Source of the DNA: Spirochaetaceae bacterium
GTDB taxonomy: Bacteria > Spirochaetota > Spirochaetia > SZUA-6 > Fen-1364
Assembly (NCBI GenBank): GCA_003141795.1
Contig: PLNO01000033.1
Location: 1-6,599, forward strand
Direction: 5' to 3'
DNA: 6,599 bases
Positions 1 through 5,740 of the stretch are shown in pieces; within the stretch, counting starts at the first letter, position 1; each line of letters begins with the position of its first letter. The position numbers were made by a program, and so were the translations under genes. The notes under the pieces are model-generated. The model searched no databases, was not told the origin of the DNA, and was given only the letters and a program-made list of their open reading frames with translations.

Positions 1-1
1 G

Positions 2-736
2 CTCCTCCCCGAGATCAACGCCCATCACCTCGAGGTGATCGAGGCACAACGTCGACGTCTGGGCACGAAGCGCGGCTTCATCACCGTGAAGCCCAACTGC
101 TCCATCCAGAGCTATGTCCCCGCCCTGCATCCGCTGCGGGAGTTCGGCATCGAGCGCGTGTTCGTCTGCACCTACCAGGCCATCTCGGGGGCGGGCAAGA
201 CCTTCAAGGACTGGCCCGAGATGCTGGACAACGTGATCCCCTTCATCGGCGGTGAGGAGGAGAAGAGCGAACGGGAACCCCTCAAGGTCTGGGGGACGGT
301 GGACAGCGACGGCATCATGAGCGCAAACGGCCCGTCGATCAGCAGCCAGTGCATCCGGGTACCCGTGACCGACGGCCACCTCGCCGCGGTGTTCGTCTCC
401 TTCAAGAGCAAGCCTTCCCGTGAGAGGATCCTCGAGCTCTGGAAGGGCTTTGAGGGCAAGCCCCAGAAGCTCGGCCTTCCCAGCGCGCCGAAGCCGTTCC
501 TGCGGTACTTCGACGAGGACAATCGTCCGCAGACGAGGCTCGATCGCGATGCGGGCGGGACCCCGGACAATCCCCGACCCGCGGGCATGGGCATCACCAT
601 CGGACGACTGCGCGACGACTCCCTGCTGCACTACCGCTTCGTCTGTCTCTCCCACAACACGATCCGCGGAGCGGCCGGTGGGGCCGTCCTCACCGCGGAG
701 CTCCTCAAAGCGGAGGGATACGTCTCCGCAAAGTGA
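2..736 (+). CDS. asd: Aspartate-semialdehyde dehydrogenase, archaeal/fungal type (5'-truncated by window edge)
   Basis: The reading frame is already open at base 2 and ends at TGA 734-736, giving 244 visible residues. The family is usually about 350-365 residues, so roughly 110 N-terminal residues (most of the NADP-binding Rossmann part) lie outside the window. The enzyme reduces aspartyl phosphate to aspartate semialdehyde in the cytoplasm, the branch point to lysine/diaminopimelate, threonine and methionine. The visible part begins with the LLPEINAHHLEVIEAQR segment. Next comes KPNCSIQSY, whose Cys (codon 98-100) is the expected acyl-enzyme nucleophile, then SGAGKTF. CIRVPVTDGHL follows, and its His (codon 377-379) is the expected catalytic base. 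The C-terminal MGITIGRLR and LSHNTIRGAAGGAVLTAELL blocks are typical of the archaeal/yeast-like branch rather than the E. coli-like branch. There is no frameshift or missing key residue in what is visible. The internal GTG at 35 is not the true start. Identification is from recalled family motifs and is strong. Confidence 0.95.
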   Translation, partial: LLPEINAHHLEVIEAQRRRLGTKRGFITVKPNCSIQSYVPALHPLREFGIERVFVCTYQAISGAGKTFKDWPEMLDNVIPFIGGEEEKSEREPLKVWGTVDSDGIMSANGPSISSQCIRVPVTDGHLAAVFVSFKSKPSRERILELWKGFEGKPQKLGLPSAPKPFLRYFDEDNRPQTRLDRDAGGTPDNPRPAGMGITIGRLRDDSLLHYRFVCLSHNTIRGAAGGAVLTAELLKAEGYVSAK

Positions 737-740
737 CTCA

Positions 741-774
741 CTGCGCTTCGATGCGTCCCGCAGCGCACGCTGCG
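741..774 (+). other. Two mutually exclusive short stem-loops in the asd/aldo-keto reductase gap
   Basis: In the 64-base gap, CGCAGCG (759-765) and CGCTGCG (768-774) form a perfect inverted repeat, which as RNA gives a six-pair GC stem with a GCAC loop. TGCGCT at 742-747 can instead pair with AGCGCA at 762-767, which overlaps the first stem. No T-run follows either stem, so neither is a convincing intrinsic terminator. The arrangement could attenuate read-through or protect mRNA ends, or it could be chance in GC-rich DNA. Confidence 0.35.
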
Positions 775-800
775 AGCCGATACGTTCGGGAGGGACTCCG

Positions 801-1808
801 ATGAGAAAAGTATTCCTCGGTGGGAGCGGGCTCGCTGTTTCCCGTCTGGCGATGGGGACGCAGACCTTCGGCTGGGGAGCCGATGAGACGACCTCGTGGG
901 CGATGGCTGACAGGTTCGTGGAAGCAGGAGGCAGCTTCTTCGACACGGCGAGCACCTATAACGGCGGCGCTGCTGAATCCATCCTCGGCTCGTGGATCGA
1001 GGCCCGGAGGTGCCGGCAGGCCGTCGTGGTGGGCACGAAGGTCTTCTTCCCCACGGGGGACGGCCCCAACGACAGCGGGCTTTCGCGCAAGCACATCCTC
1101 CATTCCGTCGAACAGAGCCTCGGGCGCCTGCGCACGGACTACATCGACCTCTACCAGGCCCATTGCTTCGACATGTCGACCCCGCTCGAGGAAACCCTCG
1201 ACGTGTTCGACGGCCTCGTGAGGGCGGGCAAGGTGCGCTACGCCGGCGTGTCGAACTTCAGCGGCTCGCAGCTCGTGCGGGCTGTCATGACGGGCAGGAT
1301 GCGCCGCCACACGCCGCTCGTGTCCCTCCAGGCGGAGTACAGCCTCCTCGTACGGAGCACGGAGTGGGAGCTGCTCCCGCTCTGCCGGGAGGAGGGGCTC
1401 ACACTGCTCGCGTGGTCCCCGCTCGCCGGCGGCTGGCTCTCGGGGAAGTACGTCAGGGGGGCATCCGCCGCTCCCGACAGCCGGGTGGGCAAGGGCGAGC
1501 GCTGGGACGACCTTCCCGCGCAGCGGGAGAACGAGTCCACGTGGAAAATCATCGAATGCCTGCAGGAGATCGCGCGCACCAGGGGCAGGACCTGCTCCCA
1601 GGTCGCCCTCAACTATCTCCTGCACGGCAGGGATTTCGTCGTTCCGATTTTCGGGGCCCGGACCATGGCACAGCTCGATGAGAACCTCGGGAGCGTGGGC
1701 TGGGAGCTCGGGGAGGAGGAAGCCCGGATGCTCGACACTGCGAGTGCCATCCCGCTCCCCTATCCGTATCGATTCATCGAGCGCTACACGCGCCGAAGAG
1801 GAGAGTGA
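801..1808 (+). CDS. Aldo/keto reductase family oxidoreductase
   Basis: The product is 335 residues, a normal length for the NAD(P)H-dependent aldo/keto reductases of the YajO/YhdN/voltage-gated K-channel beta-like group. These are cytoplasmic (alpha/beta)8 barrels reducing aldehydes or ketones to alcohols. All four catalytic residues are visible: Asp48 and Tyr53 in FFDTASTYN, Lys80 in GTKVFF and His121 in YQAHCFD. Other family marks are LAMGTQTFG (17-24), LGRLRTDYIDLYQ (107-119), RYAGVSNFS (146-154), LLAWSPLAGGWLSGKY (202-217) and the cofactor-binding VPIFGARTMAQLDENL (281-296). ATG 801 is chosen because a GGGAGGGA-like ribosome site lies just upstream and because homology begins at KVFLGGSGLAVSRL; the open frame upstream is asd read out of frame. 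The stop at 1806-1808 is one base from the next start, indicating a coupled pair with the GlcG-like gene. The substrate cannot be told from sequence. Confidence 0.95.
   Translation: MRKVFLGGSGLAVSRLAMGTQTFGWGADETTSWAMADRFVEAGGSFFDTASTYNGGAAESILGSWIEARRCRQAVVVGTKVFFPTGDGPNDSGLSRKHILHSVEQSLGRLRTDYIDLYQAHCFDMSTPLEETLDVFDGLVRAGKVRYAGVSNFSGSQLVRAVMTGRMRRHTPLVSLQAEYSLLVRSTEWELLPLCREEGLTLLAWSPLAGGWLSGKYVRGASAAPDSRVGKGERWDDLPAQRENESTWKIIECLQEIARTRGRTCSQVALNYLLHGRDFVVPIFGARTMAQLDENLGSVGWELGEEEARMLDTASAIPLPYPYRFIERYTRRRGE
1798..1803 (+). promoter_or_regulatory. Shine-Dalgarno site embedded in the end of the aldo/keto reductase gene
   Basis: GAGGAG sits six bases before ATG 1810 and lies within the last codons of the upstream gene. 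It fixes the start of the GlcG-like gene and implies that ribosomes finishing the reductase can reinitiate there. Confidence 0.75.
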
Positions 1809-1809
1809 G

Positions 1810-2220
1810 ATGTACCAGACCTCCAACATTTCCCATGGTGAAGCACTTGCCATGATCACCGCCGTGAAGGACGCGGCGGAGAAGGCCGGAAAAGCCGTGT
1901 GCGCCGCGGTCGCGGATTCCCACGGCGAGCTCCTTGCCTTCCTGCGCATGGACGGCTGCCAGATTCCCTCGGTGTATATCGCCCAGAACAAGGCGTTCAC
2001 CGCGGCGCGGGAGCGCAAGCCCTCCGGGGAGGTGGGCAGCAACGTGCTCGCCTCGGGTCACCCCATGTCTAACTACGGGGACATCCGCTACACGGCCTGG
2101 CAGGGCGGCCTCCCCGTCGTCCATGACGGGAAGGTGATCGGTGGCATCGGCGTGAGCGGTCTGTCGGGGGAAGAGGACGAGGAGCTCGCGGGCAAGGGGC
2201 GAGCAGCGATCGCCCGCTAG
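1810..2220 (+). CDS. GlcG/HbpS-like heme-binding domain protein (DUF336 family)
   Basis: The product is 136 residues, essentially the length of E. coli GlcG and of the single-domain Haem_degrading/DUF336 proteins (PF03928). There is no signal peptide, so a cytoplasmic location is expected. Family features are visible in order: an N-terminal amphipathic helix (SHGEALAMITAVKDAAEKAG), the VCAAVADSHGELLAFLRMDG strand-turn block, the SVYIAQNKAFTAARERKPSG helix, and the glycine-rich GGLPVVHDGKVIGGIGVSGLSGEEDEE near the C terminus. Some family members (HbpS, a redox-sensing protein) bind or degrade heme, while GlcG itself has no firm biochemical role. The start is set by GAGGAG six bases upstream. 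One base separates it from the aldo/keto reductase, so the two are probably cotranslated. The stop TAG (2218-2220) overlaps the convergent small gene on the other strand. Family assignment is strong; heme binding is only inferred. Confidence 0.9.
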   Translation: MYQTSNISHGEALAMITAVKDAAEKAGKAVCAAVADSHGELLAFLRMDGCQIPSVYIAQNKAFTAARERKPSGEVGSNVLASGHPMSNYGDIRYTAWQGGLPVVHDGKVIGGIGVSGLSGEEDEELAGKGRAAIAR

Positions 2221-2393
2221 CGGCTCACCGCGATCTGGATCGCTTTCAACAGCGCGGTCGAGGTGACGGTCGCCGAGCTCACCGCATCCATGGAGAGGGT
2301 CTGCGATTCCTTCACGCGTGAGGCGAGCATCCCTGCAAGGACGAGGAGCAGAGAGAGTACGACTGCGACGCGAGGGAGCCGGGCGAACCTCAT
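2217..2393 (-). CDS. 58-residue membrane-anchored peptide with an FMN_bind-like flavinylation motif
   Basis: ATG is the complement of 2391-2393 and the stop TAG the complement of 2217-2219. A perfect AGGAGG lies six bases upstream, strong support for translation. The N terminus has Arg2, Arg5 and Arg8, followed by a hydrophobic stretch at 9-24 (VAVVLSLLLVLAGMLA). By the positive-inside rule this puts the C terminus outside the cytoplasmic membrane. The rest, QTLSMDAVSSATVTSTALL (31-49) then KAIQIAVSR, resembles the very C-terminal end of FMN_bind domains (PF04205; NqrC, RnfG and single-domain proteins), where DxxSGAT carries FMN covalently on its Thr after transfer by ApbE. The equivalent Thr here would be Thr42. 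The rest of that domain, roughly 50-60 residues, is absent and there is no room for it before the mannosidase gene. It could be a minimal flavin carrier, a decayed remnant or a convergent sequence. The small gene is well supported; flavinylation is inference. Confidence 0.7.
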   Translation of the reverse strand: MRFARLPRVAVVLSLLLVLAGMLASRVKESQTLSMDAVSSATVTSTALLKAIQIAVSR

Positions 2394-2399
2394 CGAATG

Positions 2400-2405
2400 C
2401 CTCCT
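2400..2405 (-). promoter_or_regulatory. Perfect Shine-Dalgarno AGGAGG for the 58-codon gene
   Basis: The + strand reads CCTCCT, so the - strand carries AGGAGG six bases from the ATG. It is one of the best ribosome sites in the window and is the main reason to accept this short gene. Confidence 0.75.
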
Positions 2406-2420
2406 GTGGAGTGGTGATTC

Positions 2421-2449
2421 ATAGTACCCGGCGGACCTGGCCGGCGCAA
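2421..2449 (-). promoter_or_regulatory. Candidate promoter for the 58-codon gene
   Basis: On the - strand TTGCGC (complement of 2444-2449) and TACTAT (complement of 2421-2426) are separated by exactly 17 bases. The -10 matches four of six consensus bases and the -35 about half. It lies in the 73-base gap after the mannosidase stop, in a locally AT-richer stretch. The spacer holds a CCGGC/GCCGG inverted repeat without a T-run, so a weak transcript end for the mannosidase is an alternative reading. The small gene may also simply be read through from the mannosidase. Confidence 0.35.
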
Positions 2450-2466
2450 GAAGGACGCGGCGGCGG

Positions 2467-4914
2467 CTATCGATACGTGTCGCGCAAATGCTGCACCGAG
2501 AGTGATCGCTTCAGCGCGGCAAGCGTCGTCCTCCTGCGGGGAGTGAAGCGCACCTCACGCGGCTCATCCGGCAGCAGCGTGAAGCAGTTGTCGTCGAATA
2601 TCCCTTCGATGCCTTCCGTGGAAAGGGAAACATAAAAAGCGGGGACGTCCGTCCCGAGCCGTACGACGAAGCCGCTGCCGTCCTCACTCACGTCGTGCTG
2701 CAGCAGGGGGCGCTTGATCGTGCACCGCTTCGGCTCGGTGAGGAAGAGATCGTTGCGGCTGACCGCGTCGTGATGCTCGAGGGTGAGGTGGACGAATCCC
2801 GCTTCAGGGGATGCCACGAGCTGGGAGAGCGGGTACGCCTTCACCAGACCGGCACTTCCCGGCTTTGCGCGCACCGCACGCGTGTCGATGGCAAGGAGCT
2901 TCCCCGCAAAATCGAGGGCCCGCACCGTGACGGTGCCGCGCGCTTCCTCCTGCGCGTCGTTCACCAGCCAGACCTCGACCTTCCCTCTCTTGAGGAAGCC
3001 CGTGAGAAGCACGGGCGCGTAGAAGCGCCGTGCGGCGTAGTGCAACAGCTTCCATGCCCCCGAATACTCGATGGACGACCACGAGCATACCGGCCAGTTG
3101 TCGTTGAGCTGCCAGTACAGCGTCCCCATACAGGTCGGCCGCAGGCTGCGCCAGTATTCCACCGCCGTTGAGATGGCCATGGCCTGCTGGACCTGGCTGA
3201 GATACACGAAGCTCGAAAGGCCCTCGGGCACCCGGAAGTAGCGGGTGAACATCTCCGTAATGATGGAGTTGCCCCGGGGGCTGCGTTGATGGTGCTCGAG
3301 CACGGGGGAGGTGACGTTCAGGTCGTCCTCTCCCGCGTAGCCGCGGATCGCCGCCATTGACGGGAAGGACTGGTAGCCGAACTCGGAGCAGAAGCGCGGA
3401 GCGATCTCCTGGTAGGCGCTGAAGGGCTTGCCCTCGTGCCAGACGTTCCAGAAGTGCATGTCGCCCCTGCTGTCGTCGTGCCAGTTGTCCGAATAGTCGC
3501 CCGGTCCCGCCGAGGGGGAGCTCGGCCAGAACGTGCGGGTCGGATCAGCTTCCCGCACCACCCTTCCGACCACCCCTTCGTTCAGCCTGTCGAAATCGAC
3601 GATGTAGCGGTCCCTCTTCGCGCGCGACTCGGGAAACCAGGTGAGGGCGCCGACATCCTCGTTGTTGCCGCACCAGAGGGCAATGCAGGCGTGGTCCCGC
3701 AGGCGTGTGACCTGATGCCGTATCTCCTCCTCCACGGTGGAGAGGAAATCCTGCGTTGCGGGGTACAGCGCACAGGCGAACATCATGTCCTGCCATACGA
3801 GGAGCCCCTTCTGGTCGCACAGGTCGTAGAAGTCCTCCGATTCGTACTGGCCGCCGCCCCAGACCCGGATCATGTTCATGTTGGCATGCACGGCGGAGCC
3901 CAGCAGATGATCGATGCGTTCCCGTGTGATCCTGCCGGGGAGGGCGTCGGCGGGGATCCAGTTCGCTCCCTTGCAGAAGACATCCACGCCGTTCACGCGG
4001 AACACCATTGAAAGCCCGGCCTTGTCTTTGCGGCAGACGAGTGCAAGCGTGCGCAATCCGATGCGCTTCCTCACCTCGTGACCCGCCACGCGCACCGTGA
4101 GGTCGTAGAGGTGCTGCTCCCCGTAGCCATTGGGCCACCACAACCGCGGGGAGCTCACGGTGACGGAGATCTGCGCATGGTTGTCGCCTTTGAAGAGGCG
4201 CACCGTCCGAGTGGCCTCCTGATCGCCCAGCCGAACGGTAAGGGGGTAGTCGCCGTCATGGACGGCACTGCACTGCGCGGTGATTTTGATGGTACAGGCA
4301 CCTCGAGTGTGGCGCTGCTCTGTTGTCACGTAGTCGATGCGCACCTCGGAGTACGCAAGAAGTGAGACCTCACCGTAGATCCCCGCAACCATCAGGCAGG
4401 GCCCCCAGTCCCAGCCCGCGTGGCATTGCGCCTTCCTGAGGAGATTGCGGTGGGGCGATTGCACGGGGTACGTCGAGGCGGGGATCGGGTACGGGAGCCG
4501 TGCCGCCTCGCGAAGAGCGGTGTTTTCCGCGGAGGTGAAGGTGACGCTGAGAGTGTTCTTTCCCAATCGCAGGGCGGATTTCGCATCGAATCGGCAGCGA
4601 ACGAACATGTTGCGCCCGGTGCCGATGCGCTTGCCGTTCAGGGTCACGGCTGCAATGGTGTCCAGCGAGTCGAAGGTGAGCTCGATCGCCTCTTCCTTCA
4701 GGAGATCCGCGCTCACCTCGAAGTCGCGCTCGAACCGCCAGTCTTCGCGACCCACCCACTGCACGTCGAGCTCGGCGGTTCCGACGTACGGGTCAGGAAT
4801 CCTGCCCGCGGCAATGAGGGCGGAGTGCGTGTCCCCCGGGATGTTCGCCGGGACCGTCTCCCGTGTCGCGACACGAACGAGACGCCATTCGCCTGCAAGG
4901 TCGATTCTCTTCAC
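2467..4914 (-). CDS. Beta-mannosidase, glycoside hydrolase family 2
   Basis: The product is 815 residues, in the normal range for GH2 beta-mannosidases, which release terminal beta-mannose from manno-oligosaccharides with a retaining mechanism. Layout by family knowledge: N-terminal sugar-binding beta domain (about 1-185), Ig-like domain (about 190-290), TIM barrel (about 290-620), then C-terminal Ig-like domains. The catalytic residues are visible: acid/base Glu419 in WCGNNED and nucleophile Glu511 in FCSEFGYQSFPS. Other marks are CHAGWDWGP (164-172), RLWWPNGYGEQHLYDL (257-272), FCKGANWIPAD (313-323), MIRVWGGGQYESEDFYDLCD (348-367), LVWQDMMFACALYP (372-385) and LYWQLNDNWPVCSWSSIEY (599-617). 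There is no signal peptide, so the enzyme is probably cytoplasmic and acts on imported oligosaccharides; no transporter gene is in view. The start is GTG (complement of 4912-4914) with GGAGGA just upstream, and the protein begins at the family's usual DLAGEWRL block. Confidence 0.96.
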   Translation of the reverse strand: MKRIDLAGEWRLVRVATRETVPANIPGDTHSALIAAGRIPDPYVGTAELDVQWVGREDWRFERDFEVSADLLKEEAIELTFDSLDTIAAVTLNGKRIGTGRNMFVRCRFDAKSALRLGKNTLSVTFTSAENTALREAARLPYPIPASTYPVQSPHRNLLRKAQCHAGWDWGPCLMVAGIYGEVSLLAYSEVRIDYVTTEQRHTRGACTIKITAQCSAVHDGDYPLTVRLGDQEATRTVRLFKGDNHAQISVTVSSPRLWWPNGYGEQHLYDLTVRVAGHEVRKRIGLRTLALVCRKDKAGLSMVFRVNGVDVFCKGANWIPADALPGRITRERIDHLLGSAVHANMNMIRVWGGGQYESEDFYDLCDQKGLLVWQDMMFACALYPATQDFLSTVEEEIRHQVTRLRDHACIALWCGNNEDVGALTWFPESRAKRDRYIVDFDRLNEGVVGRVVREADPTRTFWPSSPSAGPGDYSDNWHDDSRGDMHFWNVWHEGKPFSAYQEIAPRFCSEFGYQSFPSMAAIRGYAGEDDLNVTSPVLEHHQRSPRGNSIITEMFTRYFRVPEGLSSFVYLSQVQQAMAISTAVEYWRSLRPTCMGTLYWQLNDNWPVCSWSSIEYSGAWKLLHYAARRFYAPVLLTGFLKRGKVEVWLVNDAQEEARGTVTVRALDFAGKLLAIDTRAVRAKPGSAGLVKAYPLSQLVASPEAGFVHLTLEHHDAVSRNDLFLTEPKRCTIKRPLLQHDVSEDGSGFVVRLGTDVPAFYVSLSTEGIEGIFDDNCFTLLPDEPREVRFTPRRRTTLAALKRSLSVQHLRDTYR

Positions 4915-4935
4915 GTGGTCCTCCGCGGTCGGGCC

Positions 4936-4964
4936 AGTGTACAGAAAACCTCCCCAGGTGTCTT
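4936..4964 (-). promoter_or_regulatory. Weak candidate promoter for the beta-mannosidase gene
   Basis: In the 83-base gap after the nitroreductase-fold gene, the - strand carries AAGACA (complement of 4959-4964), a 17-base spacer and TACACT (complement of 4936-4941). Each hexamer matches four of six consensus bases. Since the upstream gene runs in the same direction, co-transcription is equally possible. Confidence 0.25.
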
Positions 4965-4997
4965 CATCCCCGGGAGTTCACGCCTCCGCCTGTCCTG

Positions 4998-5645
4998 CTA
5001 CTTCGTGTACCCGATCTGCGTGAGGAACAAGAGGGACTCGGTCTTCGACAGCCCGGCCGCCGCCGCCGCGGCGGGCTTCAGGTTGTACATGACCACGGAG
5101 CTGAGCTTGAGGCCTGCAGCCACCAGCTGGATGTTCTGAGCGCTGAACGCCGCGGAGCCCATGGCGACGTCACGGCCCAGGGCGGGGTTGCCCTTGAAGA
5201 ACGAGGGAAGCTTCGCGGAATCATAGGCGAAGAGGACCATGAGCGCGGCCGTCGGTATGTTCTCCTGCGTCACGTCGGCCCGTGCATCCTTCTTGGACAG
5301 CTGCTTCAGCAGGTCCGATGCCGGCTCGTAACGATACACGCCTTTGGCCGTGAGCACGTAAACGGTCACGTAGTCAACGTCCCCTGAAACTGCGATGGTG
5401 GCGCCCGCCTTCGACGCCGAGCTGACGGCATCCGCCGTCTTCAGGCCATTGCCGGCCCAGAGGATCGCGGCAAGGTCGGCCTTGGGGACGTCATGCTGCA
5501 CGAACGCCCGTGACGCCGAGCGCGCTTTGATCGCGTCCAGCACGTCGATCCCGAGCGTCGCGGGCGGCTTGCCCAGGCTGATATCCTGGGCGAACGCGGT
5601 CGCTGCGAGCAGCGCAACTGCCGCGATTGCGAGTAGTCTTTTCAT
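4998..5645 (-). CDS. Exported nitroreductase-fold (SagB/ThcOx-like) protein
   Basis: The product is 215 residues. It starts with a clear Sec signal peptide: MKR, a hydrophobic core of Leu/Ala/Ile/Val to about residue 16, and a TAFA|QD cleavage site after Ala19, predicting export. The mature part matches the FMN-dependent nitroreductase superfamily. LDAIKARSASRAFVQHDVP (36-54) holds the RSxSR phosphate-contacting arginines, LAAILWAGNGLK (58-69) follows, then VYVLTAKGVYRYEP (95-108). ALGRDVAMGSAAFSAQNIQLVAAGLKL (155-181) is the central helix. AGLSKTESLLFLTQIGY matches the usual C-terminal end, so the domain is complete. Such proteins bind FMN non-covalently and perform two-electron redox reactions; the substrate is unknown. 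A six-alanine run at 192-197 sits near the C terminus. ATG is the complement of 5643-5645 with AAGGAG nine bases upstream. It is divergent from the phosphatase gene and upstream of the mannosidase on the same strand. Identification comes from motif memory; family is fairly sure, function is not. Confidence 0.85.
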   Translation of the reverse strand: MKRLLAIAAVALLAATAFAQDISLGKPPATLGIDVLDAIKARSASRAFVQHDVPKADLAAILWAGNGLKTADAVSSASKAGATIAVSGDVDYVTVYVLTAKGVYRYEPASDLLKQLSKKDARADVTQENIPTAALMVLFAYDSAKLPSFFKGNPALGRDVAMGSAAFSAQNIQLVAAGLKLSSVVMYNLKPAAAAAAGLSKTESLLFLTQIGYTK

Positions 5646-5654
5646 GGAATTGAT

Positions 5655-5660
5655 CTCCTT
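5655..5660 (-). promoter_or_regulatory. Shine-Dalgarno site of the exported nitroreductase-fold gene
   Basis: AAGGAG on the - strand lies nine bases before the ATG. It supports that start, which also gives a proper signal peptide. Confidence 0.7.
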
Positions 5661-5715
5661 CTGCCTTCAAGATACTGCCGCGGGCGTCCCGGGGGTACTG
5701 CGGGGTCCTCCGGTA

Positions 5716-5724
5716 TGTTACAAT
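5716..5724 (+). promoter_or_regulatory. Extended -10 promoter candidate for the phosphatase gene
   Basis: TGTTACAAT matches the extended -10 pattern TGn followed by TACAAT, which is five of six to the -10 consensus. No good -35 lies 17-18 bases upstream, as expected for extended -10 promoters. The transcript would start near 5731 and leave a leader of only about ten bases, overlapping the weak CGAGG ribosome site at 5729-5733. It sits in the 95-base divergent gap shared with the nitroreductase-fold gene. Confidence 0.4.
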
Positions 5725-5740
5725 CCCCCGAGGCATCCCC

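Noticed and set aside
420..800. N-terminal extension of the aldo/keto reductase frame upstream of 801
   Set aside because: The extension is asd read out of frame (Arg/Ser/Pro-rich). Homology and the ribosome site both point to ATG 801.
738..2042. Long - strand open frame (434 codons) opposite the aldo/keto reductase and GlcG-like genes
   Set aside because: It is antisense to two clearly identified genes, rich in Arg/Pro/Ala/Glu without any recognisable motif, and has no ribosome site. It is what high third-position GC produces on the other strand.
2427..2445. CCGGC/GCCGG inverted repeat as an intrinsic terminator for the mannosidase gene
   Set aside because: The stem is only five pairs with a seven-base loop, and no T-run follows on the - strand. 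It is kept only as an alternative reading of the promoter gap.
3436..4011. + strand open frame inside the beta-mannosidase gene
   Set aside because: It is antisense to the catalytic barrel of the mannosidase, and its Val/Pro/His-rich sequence is a mirror of the real codons.
5661..5700. TATCTT as -10 of the nitroreductase-fold gene
   Set aside because: Only four of six bases match and there is no acceptable -35 at 16-18 bases. It is too weak to list.
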